A DNA stretch of 5,585 nucleotides from Phycisphaerae bacterium. GTDB lineage: Bacteria; Planctomycetota; Phycisphaerae; Sedimentisphaerales; Anaerobacaceae. Below the pieces are notes generated by a model, which did not search any database, had not been told where the DNA came from, and saw only the letters and a program-made list of their open reading frames with translations. Made by a program: the position numbers and the translations under genes. Location: positions 1 through 5,585 of the forward strand of contig DAOVNI010000122.1 in NCBI GenBank assembly GCA_030630315.1. The letters run 5' to 3'. Shown here one piece after another: positions 1 to 4,990 of this stretch (the first letter of the stretch is position 1; each line of letters starts with the position of its first letter).

Positions 1-363
1 TATTCTAACTGCGAATCTGTCCTCTACCACGACCACATTTCCGGTAGCGAACTTGGTGTCCCTCAGGTATAAGTCTACCGGAGCATCAATAGGTTTATCG
101 AGTCTCAATACCGAGCCGGGTCCAAGCTGTAAAAGCTGCCGGACTGGTATCTCTGTCTGGCCAATAGAAACCGTAACAAGTATGCTCATATTCAGCAGGA
201 TTCCGATACCTCCGCCGGCACCTAAGTCCCCGCTCGGAACAGCTTCGGAGAATTCAACGGGTTGTGCCTGCGTTTTTGACTCCGCTTTGTTTTCCGATGC
301 TTCGGGTGCATCGGGATTTTCCTGGTTCTGGTTTTCTTCTACGGCTTCAGCTGTTTCTGCCAT
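1..363 (-). CDS. fliN: Flagellar motor switch protein FliN (C-terminus cut by window edge)
   Basis: The minus-strand frame starts with ATG at 363 and stays open for 121 codons to base 1, so the last residues are outside the window. Residues 1 to about 50 are an acidic, Gln/Asn/Pro-rich tail ending in a Gly-rich hinge (GAGGGIG). From about residue 55 a SpoA/FliN domain is clear: LLNMSILVTVSIGQTEIPV, then QLLQLGPGSVLRLDKPIDAP, then VVVVEDRFAVRI. Established knowledge: FliN forms most of the lower C-ring with the FliM C-terminus, and takes part in rotation switching and export-substrate delivery. Its place 59 nt downstream of fliM on the same strand fits a flagellar operon. A ribosome site (AAAGG, 375-371) precedes the ATG by 7 nt. 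The tail before the SpoA domain is variable in FliN/FliY proteins; no CheC-type phosphatase domain is visible. Identification is confident. Confidence 0.95.
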   Translation of the reverse strand, partial: MAETAEAVEENQNQENPDAPEASENKAESKTQAQPVEFSEAVPSGDLGAGGGIGILLNMSILVTVSIGQTEIPVRQLLQLGPGSVLRLDKPIDAPVDLYLRDTKFATGNVVVVEDRFAVRI

Positions 364-369
364 ATTTTT

Positions 370-376
370 TCCTTTC
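370..376 (-). promoter_or_regulatory. Ribosome binding site of fliN
   Basis: The minus strand reads GAAAGGA just before an A-rich spacer and the ATG at 363. The spacing is normal, and the site supports independent translation initiation of fliN after the repeat-containing gap. Confidence 0.7.
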
Positions 377-402
377 GTATTTGTTTTAGCCTACAAAGTG
401 CA

Positions 403-423
403 CATCGATTGACAATTGACACT
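403..423 (-). repeat. 7-bp repeat cluster in the fliM-fliN gap
   Basis: Three adjacent 7-mers can be read on the plus strand: catcgat, tgacaat and tgacact. The cluster touches the fliM stop codon (423-425). A 19-bp stretch, 406-424, matches 2269-2287 inside the response regulator gene with one mismatch, so this is a dispersed element rather than chance gap sequence. The rest of the 59-nt gap holds only the fliN ribosome site. Confidence 0.6.
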
Positions 424-1409
424 TATAATCTGCCATGCGTTATTTCCTCTCCGCCAATTCTTTCTGTAATTACCACGGCGTACCTGCCGGCTGATTTTGC
501 AGGACGACCGCGGAAAGCCATCTGGTCGTTTACCATCACTTCAGCCGGCTTATCAATTGCTTTATCGAGTAACAATATGTCATCAACCTGGAGACTCATC
601 ATCTCGTTGAAAGTAAGCACTGTAGAAGCCAGTTGAGCAGTAACAGAAACCGATATTTGCTGCAAATGGTTAAGGATTGCTTTTGAAATATCCTCGGCTG
701 AGAATTCACCGGCAGCTTGTGCGGTTTTTCCTACAACAGGTTCCAGGGCGTTACAGAGCATCAAAAGGTAAGCTTCAGTATCGTCTGAGTCGCTTTTCTT
801 AACGTTAAAAGTAATCTTGCAGAGTTCTTCTGTGCCTTTCAGTTCAAGAGGCAACAGTCTTCTGACGATGTTCTTGGCCGGCTGGAAATCACAGTCGCTG
901 TGAGAGTCTGAAAGCGCCTCAACAATGGCAGAGGCGATGTCTAATAAGAGCGATTCTTCCAATTGTGATAAATCGTTTCTCGAATCTTCTTTGGATTCGG
1001 TGTCCCCAAGCAATTGTGTTGCCCAGATGAATGCAGTTTTAAGAGGTATGCTGATGAGTCCACATGGATGCGCCTCGTCGGTGCCAAAAGCGAGGTAATA
1101 ATCATTCTGTTCGCTCTCTACGGCCTGGTCGAGAAGTTCGTTAGCAAAGTGCTGGGCGGTCGAAGCAATTGTTACGTTGAAATCACCGTGACATAAAGTA
1201 GCAAATTTCTGAGCAATCGTTTTGGCTGTTTTTTTTGTGAAATCGTCAAGCATGTGGAGCTGGCTGCGAGTAAAACAGTGAGGCTGTTGCCAGTTGTATT
1301 CGGCAGCCTCTATTTGTGTGGTATCCTCCATTATTGGCCCGGAACCGAGAGCCGCAAGGATCTGTTGTATCTTTTTTTTGCTTAAGTTGTTATTACGTGC
1401 GCCATTCAT
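423..1409 (-). CDS. fliM: Flagellar motor switch protein FliM
   Basis: This 328-residue protein has the usual FliM length and layout. Residues 9-18 (LSKKKIQQIL) occupy the place of the CheY-binding N-terminal peptide (consensus LSQxEIDxLL). Residues about 38-250 form the CheC-like middle domain, including FTRSQLHMLDDF, LAFGTDEAHPCGLISI, and SQLEESLLLDIASAIVEAL. Residues about 255-322 form the SpoA domain (SLQVDDILLLDKAIDKPAEV, then RYAVVITERI). Established knowledge: FliM joins FliG to FliN in the C-ring and binds phospho-CheY to change rotation. The ATG overlaps the fliL TGA as ATGA, indicating translational coupling; the nearest purine-rich ribosome site lies 12 nt upstream. Oddities: the CheY peptide has Lys and Gln where Glu and Asp are expected, and the FliG-binding GGxG motif of the middle domain reads LLGDTES (134-140). 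The family call is secure; switch behaviour is uncertain. Confidence 0.95.
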   Translation of the reverse strand: MNGARNNNLSKKKIQQILAALGSGPIMEDTTQIEAAEYNWQQPHCFTRSQLHMLDDFTKKTAKTIAQKFATLCHGDFNVTIASTAQHFANELLDQAVESEQNDYYLAFGTDEAHPCGLISIPLKTAFIWATQLLGDTESKEDSRNDLSQLEESLLLDIASAIVEALSDSHSDCDFQPAKNIVRRLLPLELKGTEELCKITFNVKKSDSDDTEAYLLMLCNALEPVVGKTAQAAGEFSAEDISKAILNHLQQISVSVTAQLASTVLTFNEMMSLQVDDILLLDKAIDKPAEVMVNDQMAFRGRPAKSAGRYAVVITERIGGEEITHGRL

Positions 1410-2029
1410 TGTATAGCGAATTCCTTAAAAAGAACGTGCTTGATTTGAGGCCTGGCATCAGGGAAAAGCTTTTCGTTGAAAGCATCGAGTATTTGCGATT
1501 GAATACGCTTGAGGTTCCTATCACCTCTGATATCTTCCAGCGTCAGGCTCGCAAGATAAATAGTAAGCCAACTTGTCAGGACAGGTTTTTTCTCCTCAAG
1601 AAAAGCGCTCCCTTTCTGCTGGTCCACCTCGGCGCTGATTTCCAGTGTTATGGCCGCTCGAACATAACGTGTTATGCCAGGTACATCGAGATTTGCCACA
1701 ACGGGCTCTAACTCATAATACCAGGTCTTTTGATTCGGCAGCTTGCCGGACCCGGTTAAATCGGGGGCGTCCACTTTCAGGTCCTCTGGCTGCGTTAGTT
1801 TTGCTTGTTCGGCTCTCTGGGGTGTGCCGGAGACGGCAAATAATCGACCGAGTCCAAGGCCGGCACCGGCGCAAAGAACTACTGCAACAGCCATTATTAT
1901 CCACGGCAGCAAGTCGCTGCTTGAGGGCTTTTCATCGGTTGATTTAGCCTTCTCGTCGTGCTGGCGCACTGTTGCAGCAGGTGCATCTTCCTGCTTCTTC
2001 CCGTTTTTTGTATCATCTGCATCTGCCAT
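1406..2029 (-). CDS. fliL: Flagellar basal body-associated protein FliL
   Basis: With the ATG at 2029 the protein has 207 residues: a charged cytoplasmic N-terminus (1-39, rich in Lys, Asp, Glu and Ser), one membrane helix at about 41-62 (LPWIIMAVAVVLCAGAGLGL), a linker, and a periplasmic FliL domain at about 103-207. Family landmarks are ELEPVVANLDVPG, RYVRAAITLEIS and the terminal HVLFKEFAIQ, which matches the typical FliL ending (V.F.EF..Q). Established knowledge: FliL is a single-pass inner-membrane protein that surrounds and stabilises the MotAB stator and affects torque. The ATG is preferred over an in-frame TTG at 2065, because AAAGGAAAG lies just upstream of the ATG while the TTG lies in a 7-bp repeat array. 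The stop overlaps the fliM start. The linker after the helix is rather long, but the gene looks intact. Confidence 0.93.
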   Translation of the reverse strand: MADADDTKNGKKQEDAPAATVRQHDEKAKSTDEKPSSSDLLPWIIMAVAVVLCAGAGLGLGRLFAVSGTPQRAEQAKLTQPEDLKVDAPDLTGSGKLPNQKTWYYELEPVVANLDVPGITRYVRAAITLEISAEVDQQKGSAFLEEKKPVLTSWLTIYLASLTLEDIRGDRNLKRIQSQILDAFNEKLFPDARPQIKHVLFKEFAIQ

Positions 2030-2036
2030 TTTTGTC

Positions 2037-2044
2037 TTTCCTTT
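2037..2044 (-). promoter_or_regulatory. Ribosome binding site that sets the fliL start
   Basis: The minus strand reads AAAGGAAA upstream of the ATG at 2029, about 7-10 nt away depending on the anchor. It supports this ATG over the upstream in-frame TTG, which lies within repeat sequence and has no such site. Confidence 0.65.
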
Positions 2045-2057
2045 GCTCCACACATAG

Positions 2058-2092
2058 AAACTCAAAACTCAAAACTAAAAACTCAAAACTAA
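2058..2092 (-). repeat. Five-unit heptanucleotide repeat between the response regulator gene and fliL
   Basis: On the minus strand the 35 bases split exactly into five 7-mers: TTAGTTT, TGAGTTT, TTAGTTT, TGAGTTT, TGAGTTT (consensus TKAGTTT). The TAG of the first unit is the stop codon of the response regulator gene (2091-2089). The array fills most of the 59-nt gap before fliL. No hairpin followed by a T-run is formed, so it does not look like a terminator. It resembles in kind the short tandemly repeated heptamers known in cyanobacterial genomes. Confidence 0.85.
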
Positions 2093-3633
2093 GCTGGCTG
2101 CAGGCACCCTTGCTGACGATATCGGCGTATCTTATCTCGCAATGTTCGGTCACTGATGCCTAATACCTTTGCAGCTTTCGTCTGGTTGCCCGCCGTCTGT
2201 CGTAAAGTATCAAGAATCGCCCGCTGCTCTATCTGCACGAGCGGTACTCCCCCCAGTCCGGAAATCGACGATTGACAATTGCCACTTGACAAATTATTTT
2301 CCTGTGGGAGTGGTTGTAATTCATCAAAGAGCCAGGAGACGTCAGCTAAGGAGAGGGTTTCGCCGACTCCTAAAATCAGGGATGTCCGCACGACATTTCG
2401 TAATTGCCGGATGTTGCCGGGCCAATGATATTTGGTGAAAATGCCCATCATCATGGGGTCAAGTTTAGTGATACGGCGCTGGACTTCGCCGGCATAAAGG
2501 TTAACAAAATGCCATACAAGGTCGGGCAAATCCTCTCTGCGTTCCCTCAGAGGTGAGATAATTAATCTTACTCCGCTTAGCCGATAGTAAAGGTCCTGAC
2601 GAAACCGGCCCTGTTGAACTTCCTGCAGTAAATCTTTGTTGGTGGTACTTATTGTTCGAATATCGACTTTGACATTTTCGTTTCCGCCGACACGTTCAAA
2701 GTCCTGCTGCTCGAGTACGCGCAACAGCTTGGCCTGAAATTTTAGAGGCGTTTCGGTGATTTCGTCCAAGAGCAGAGTCCCGCCGTGGGCCATTTCGAAT
2801 CGTCCCTTGCGCTGAGTGTAGGCACCGGTGAAAGCGCCCTTCTCATGACCAAACAGCTCGCTTTCAAGAAGCGAATCACTTAATGCCACACAATTGACTT
2901 TGATGTACGGTCCCTGTGCCCTTCTGCTTTCGTGGTGGATAAGATAAGAGATTAGCTCTTTTCCTGTTCCGCTTTCGCCGGTTATTAAAACAGGTGCCGA
3001 GGTAGGAGCTATTCTTTTAGCCAAATTGACGGTTTGGGCCAGTTTCTCGCTTCTGCCCACAATTTGATAAAGGCAGCGGATGTCCTCTTGAGCCGAATCT
3101 ATCGTTGAAACACTGTGGTTTGGCAGGAAGGTATCCAGCAGACTCTCTATTTTTTCAGGTTGGAGCGGCTTGATCAGGAAATCACAACAACCTGCATGGA
3201 TGGCCTTGACGGCTGTTTCGATTAGTTCGTCGCTCGTCGCTCGTTGCTCGTCCAGCCCCTCGGAGGGGCGGGGCTCGTTGCTCGTTGCCATAACCACCGG
3301 CAGCTCCGGCGAATTTGCCCTGATTTTCCGGAGCAGCTCGAAGCCGAGCCGGGACTGGCCGGACAGGTTGGAGCGCCGCCCCTGCTTTTGCAGTGGTGTC
3401 ATTGCCGCGGAGGCGGGAATTTTGTCGCTGGTGAACACAAGGTCGCAATTACCCTTGTCGAGAAGGTCAATAGCGGTTTTTTTGTCATTAGCAATGATTC
3501 CGTGGATTCCTTTACGGGCTAAAATCTCAAGCATAAATCGAATCAGCTCAGGGTCGTTATCAACGATCAATACATTTGCCATCCGGCTTCTCTGCGTGAC
3601 TCGCTTTACGTTGTTTATTTCGGTTTTGCTCAC
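2089..3633 (-). CDS. Sigma54-dependent response regulator (NtrC/FlbD-like) with degenerate, insertion-bearing receiver
   Basis: This is a cytoplasmic transcription activator of 514 residues from a GTG at 3633 (GGAG 10 nt upstream), or 497 from the ATG at 3582, where a typical receiver start (MANVLIVD) begins; the true start is open. Numbering uses 514. Receiver 19 to about 165; AAA+ domain about 190-420 with Walker A GESGTGKE (219-226), GAFTGA (266-271), Walker B GTLLLDEI (285-292) and WPGNIRQLRN (404-413); Fis-type helix-turn-helix about 466-507 (NQTKAAKVLGISDRTLRDKI). The intact GAFTGA predicts contact with sigma54, as known for the family. The receiver keeps Thr117 and Lys155 but has Ser69 at the phospho-Asp position (FTSDKIP) and Asn26 in the acidic pair (VDND). 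Extra residues at about 74-96 and 119-138, and the linker at 446-457, coincide with repeat-like DNA. Being next to fliL-fliM-fliN suggests control of flagellar genes, as with FlbD or FleQ; that role is inferred. Confidence 0.92.
   Translation of the reverse strand: MSKTEINNVKRVTQRSRMANVLIVDNDPELIRFMLEILARKGIHGIIANDKKTAIDLLDKGNCDLVFTSDKIPASAAMTPLQKQGRRSNLSGQSRLGFELLRKIRANSPELPVVMATSNEPRPSEGLDEQRATSDELIETAVKAIHAGCCDFLIKPLQPEKIESLLDTFLPNHSVSTIDSAQEDIRCLYQIVGRSEKLAQTVNLAKRIAPTSAPVLITGESGTGKELISYLIHHESRRAQGPYIKVNCVALSDSLLESELFGHEKGAFTGAYTQRKGRFEMAHGGTLLLDEITETPLKFQAKLLRVLEQQDFERVGGNENVKVDIRTISTTNKDLLQEVQQGRFRQDLYYRLSGVRLIISPLRERREDLPDLVWHFVNLYAGEVQRRITKLDPMMMGIFTKYHWPGNIRQLRNVVRTSLILGVGETLSLADVSWLFDELQPLPQENNLSSGNCQSSISGLGGVPLVQIEQRAILDTLRQTAGNQTKAAKVLGISDRTLRDKIRRYRQQGCLQPA
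2266..2293 (-). repeat. In-frame 7-bp repeat cluster in the linker of the response regulator
   Basis: The plus strand splits into four related 7-mers: cgacgat, tgacaat, tgccact, tgacaaa. They encode the low-complexity linker LSSGNCQSS between the AAA+ and helix-turn-helix domains. Positions 2269-2287 match the fliM-fliN gap (406-424) at 18 of 19 bases, which supports a shared mobile or amplified origin. Confidence 0.6.
3224..3285 (-). repeat. In-frame ACGAGCR heptamer array with GC-rich palindrome in the receiver domain
   Basis: On the plus strand the 7-mers agttcgt, cgctcgt, cgctcgt and tgctcgt run from 3224 to 3251. A GC-rich spacer follows, with a perfect 7-bp palindrome (3255-3269, gcccctc/gaggggc around one base), and then ggctcgt and tgctcgt at 3272-3285. 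The block encodes NEPRPSEGLDEQRATSDEL, placed between the conserved Thr117 and the ETAVKAIHAG helix, where NtrC-type receivers normally have about five residues. Confidence 0.75.
3401..3420. repeat. Palindromic element in the receiver-domain coding sequence
   Basis: The arms attgccgc and gcgggaat are inverted repeats with one mismatch around a 4-nt loop. The wider minus-strand sequence (ATTCCCGCC...GCAATGACACC) resembles the widespread ATTCCCGC...GCGGGAAT-type dispersed repeat of bacterial genomes; this resemblance is from memory and not searched. It encodes IPASAAMTP, the start of about 20 extra residues after the expected phosphorylation loop. Confidence 0.5.
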
Positions 3634-3658
3634 TTCGGGCGCACTCCATTTTCATCCC

Positions 3659-3694
3659 GCACCAATTGAGCTTAGGCTCACGCCTAATTGGTGC
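3659..3694. repeat. Hairpin element in the gap upstream of the response regulator gene
   Basis: Perfect 9-bp arms gcaccaatt (3659-3667) and aattggtgc (3686-3694) enclose a second possible stem, aggc/gcct. The element lies in the 65-nt gap between the TPR gene stop (3701-3699) and the regulator start. On the minus strand it is followed by GGGATGAAAATGG rather than a T-run, so a rho-independent terminator is unlikely. A dispersed palindrome or an mRNA processing/stability structure is more plausible. Confidence 0.6.
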
Positions 3695-3698
3695 TGGG

Positions 3699-4988
3699 CT
3701 AAAATTGGTTTTCGGTAATTAATACCCTTGGGTTGTCTTTCTGGTACCAATCAATTAATTTGCTCCGGGCTTTGGCCAAATCCGTCCAGGGCGAATCGGG
3801 ATATTCTGCAATTAGCTGTCTGTACATTTTCATTGCCGTTGGCAGGTCATCATCTCGCAGGCAGTTACCTATTTGAAATAAAGTCCAGACTCTGTTCTGA
3901 GCCGGGTCGGCTTTGTCGGGACTGCTGCGACTAAGAGCTTCCTGGTAACATATCGCTGCATCTTTTAGATGGCCGCTGAGAAACAAAAGCTCCCCCAGCT
4001 CAAATGGGCTGTGTAGTCGTTCAGGATGTTGCAACAGACTCTTGAGCATTTGTAAAGTTTGCTCGGTTACCGGCTCGTACGGTAGTCTGAGTTCGATTTT
4101 TTTCTTCTCATGTTCTTGTGGCGCCTCTATAGCAGATGAAGTTTCATTGGGTTCAGTTGCTTGGGCCGGCTCGACGACAATGACGGTTTTAGGGACCTCT
4201 TCCCGCGGCTCAAATTCAACAGAACGGATTTGCTCAATTATCCGCTGAAGTTCATTTTTACTCTCGGCCTTTTCGACTTTAGCAATGCTAATGCTGGCCT
4301 GCCACAATTGGTGTGCGAGGTGATTATTTGAGCTTTGTGCAATAGGTAAACTACCCTGTGGCAATTGAGAGCGTTTTTTGCTGTCATTCTGAGCCAAAGC
4401 CGAGGGTTCTGGCCGCTGCGTAAGAAAAGATACTTCCCCTTCGGCGCTGCGGGCTAAAGGCTCTTTCCGTTCAGAAGGCCAGGTCGCCTCAGTAGCGGAG
4501 TTTACATCAGCAATCCGGCAATTTGCCGGACTGATTTGTAATTGCTCTCCTATGGAGTCCTCACGGACTTGCCGGGCTGATTGAAGCTTAGCGAGCTGCA
4601 TCAGGGGTTCCCAGAGGCGGAAAAGAGCATCGGGGGTCCACGGGACATCAGGCGTGTTTACATCTTGCGAAGTTTCGGCTGCAATATTCGGCGTGTTTAC
4701 ATCTTGCGAAGTTTCGGCTGCAATATTAGGCGTGTTTGCATCTTGCGAAGTTTCGGCTGCAATATTCGGCGTGTTTACATCTTGCGAAGTTAGCACTAAA
4801 TGGGATGTCAGAAAATCAATCGGGTCGAGTTGTTCTGATGGGGTCTCCGCGTTGGCAAAAGATACTAATAAGCAAGAAGCTAAAAGCAAAAGGCGAAGAA
4901 CGCAAAAGCAGAACTTAAAACTCAAAGTTAAAGAACTTTTAAATTTCGGGTCATAACTTTGCTTCAAATTTTCGTTTTTAATTTCCAT
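3699..4988 (-). CDS. Exported TPR-containing protein with internal tandem repeat
   Basis: I do not recognise a named family for this 429-residue protein. Residues 1-24 are Lys-rich; residues about 25-45 form a hydrophobic signal segment (CVLRLLLLASCLLVSF) followed by ANA-ET, a good signal peptidase I site at about 47. Residues about 67-113 carry the 13-residue repeat DVNTPNIAAETSQ. Residues about 120-300 are low-complexity and probably disordered (Pro, Glu, Ser, Gln). Residues about 318-415 carry TPR-like helices, with ELGELLFLSGHLKDAAICYQ and LFQIGNCLRDDDLPTAMKMY. This suggests a periplasmic or envelope protein-binding scaffold. The ATG lies 2 nt after the stop of the preceding TPR gene, with only a weak ribosome site, which suggests coupling. 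Several stretches look like repeat DNA absorbed into the reading frame (signal region, tandem repeat, 4381-4535). LASC resembles a lipobox but is followed by more hydrophobic residues. Its role near flagellar genes is unknown. Confidence 0.8.
   Translation of the reverse strand: MEIKNENLKQSYDPKFKSSLTLSFKFCFCVLRLLLLASCLLVSFANAETPSEQLDPIDFLTSHLVLTSQDVNTPNIAAETSQDANTPNIAAETSQDVNTPNIAAETSQDVNTPDVPWTPDALFRLWEPLMQLAKLQSARQVREDSIGEQLQISPANCRIADVNSATEATWPSERKEPLARSAEGEVSFLTQRPEPSALAQNDSKKRSQLPQGSLPIAQSSNNHLAHQLWQASISIAKVEKAESKNELQRIIEQIRSVEFEPREEVPKTVIVVEPAQATEPNETSSAIEAPQEHEKKKIELRLPYEPVTEQTLQMLKSLLQHPERLHSPFELGELLFLSGHLKDAAICYQEALSRSSPDKADPAQNRVWTLFQIGNCLRDDDLPTAMKMYRQLIAEYPDSPWTDLAKARSKLIDWYQKDNPRVLITENQF
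4381..4490. repeat. Possible dispersed repeat inside the exported TPR gene
   Basis: The plus strand begins CTGTCATTCTGAGCCAAAG, which resembles from memory the TCATTCTGAGC-type dispersed sequence seen in many environmental bacterial genomes. In frame it encodes a low-complexity, charged stretch (residues about 166-203, with RSAEGEVSFLT and ALAQNDS) unlike a folded domain. The boundaries are approximate and the call is tentative. Confidence 0.35.
4506..4535. repeat. Strong inverted repeat inside the exported TPR gene
   Basis: The perfect 8-bp arms tccggcaa (4514-4521) and ttgccgga (4523-4530) flank a single base. An outer pair atcag/ctgat (4506-4510, 4531-4535) extends the stem with a 3-nt bulge. 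It encodes part of ISPANCRIAD in the low-complexity region. Such a long, near-perfect palindrome in coding sequence fits an inserted repeat element. Confidence 0.6.
4651..4791 (-). repeat. 39-bp tandem repeat, about 3.6 copies, in frame
   Basis: Units start at 4651, 4690, 4729 and 4768, exactly 39 bp apart. Three are complete and the last stops after 24 bases. The copies are almost identical (for example one tta/tgc difference giving Val to Ala). Because 39 is divisible by 3, each copy adds 13 residues (DVNTPNIAAETSQ) without a frameshift, so copy number could vary by slippage. Confidence 0.95.
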
Positions 4989-4990
4989 TG

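Noticed and set aside
409..429. Plus-strand TTGACA and TATAAT boxes resembling a sigma70 promoter
   Set aside because: The two possible -35 boxes end 9 and 2 nt before TATAAT, too close for a promoter, and no plus-strand gene follows. The TTGACA copies are explained by the 7-bp repeat.
1316..1711. Plus-strand open frame of 131 codons
   Set aside because: It lies opposite fliM and fliL, which have clear family motifs and ribosome sites; its own translation has no recognisable domain.
2030..2065. Upstream in-frame TTG start for fliL adding 12 residues
   Set aside because: The start lies in the TKAGTTT array and lacks a ribosome site; the ATG at 2029 has a strong one.
3659..3694. Rho-independent terminator
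   Set aside because: No T-run follows the stem on the minus strand, and the plus strand has no gene ending there.
3170..3718. Plus-strand open frame of 182 codons
   Set aside because: It is antisense to the receiver domain, and its composition mirrors the repeats there. No domain was recognised.
4651..4791. CRISPR array
   Set aside because: The 39-bp units are directly adjacent, without unique spacers, and are in frame within a gene.
4869..4880. Lipoprotein signal (LASC) in the exported TPR protein
   Set aside because: The Cys is followed by more hydrophobic residues (LLVSF) and then a good ANA signal peptidase I site, so ordinary cleavage is more likely.
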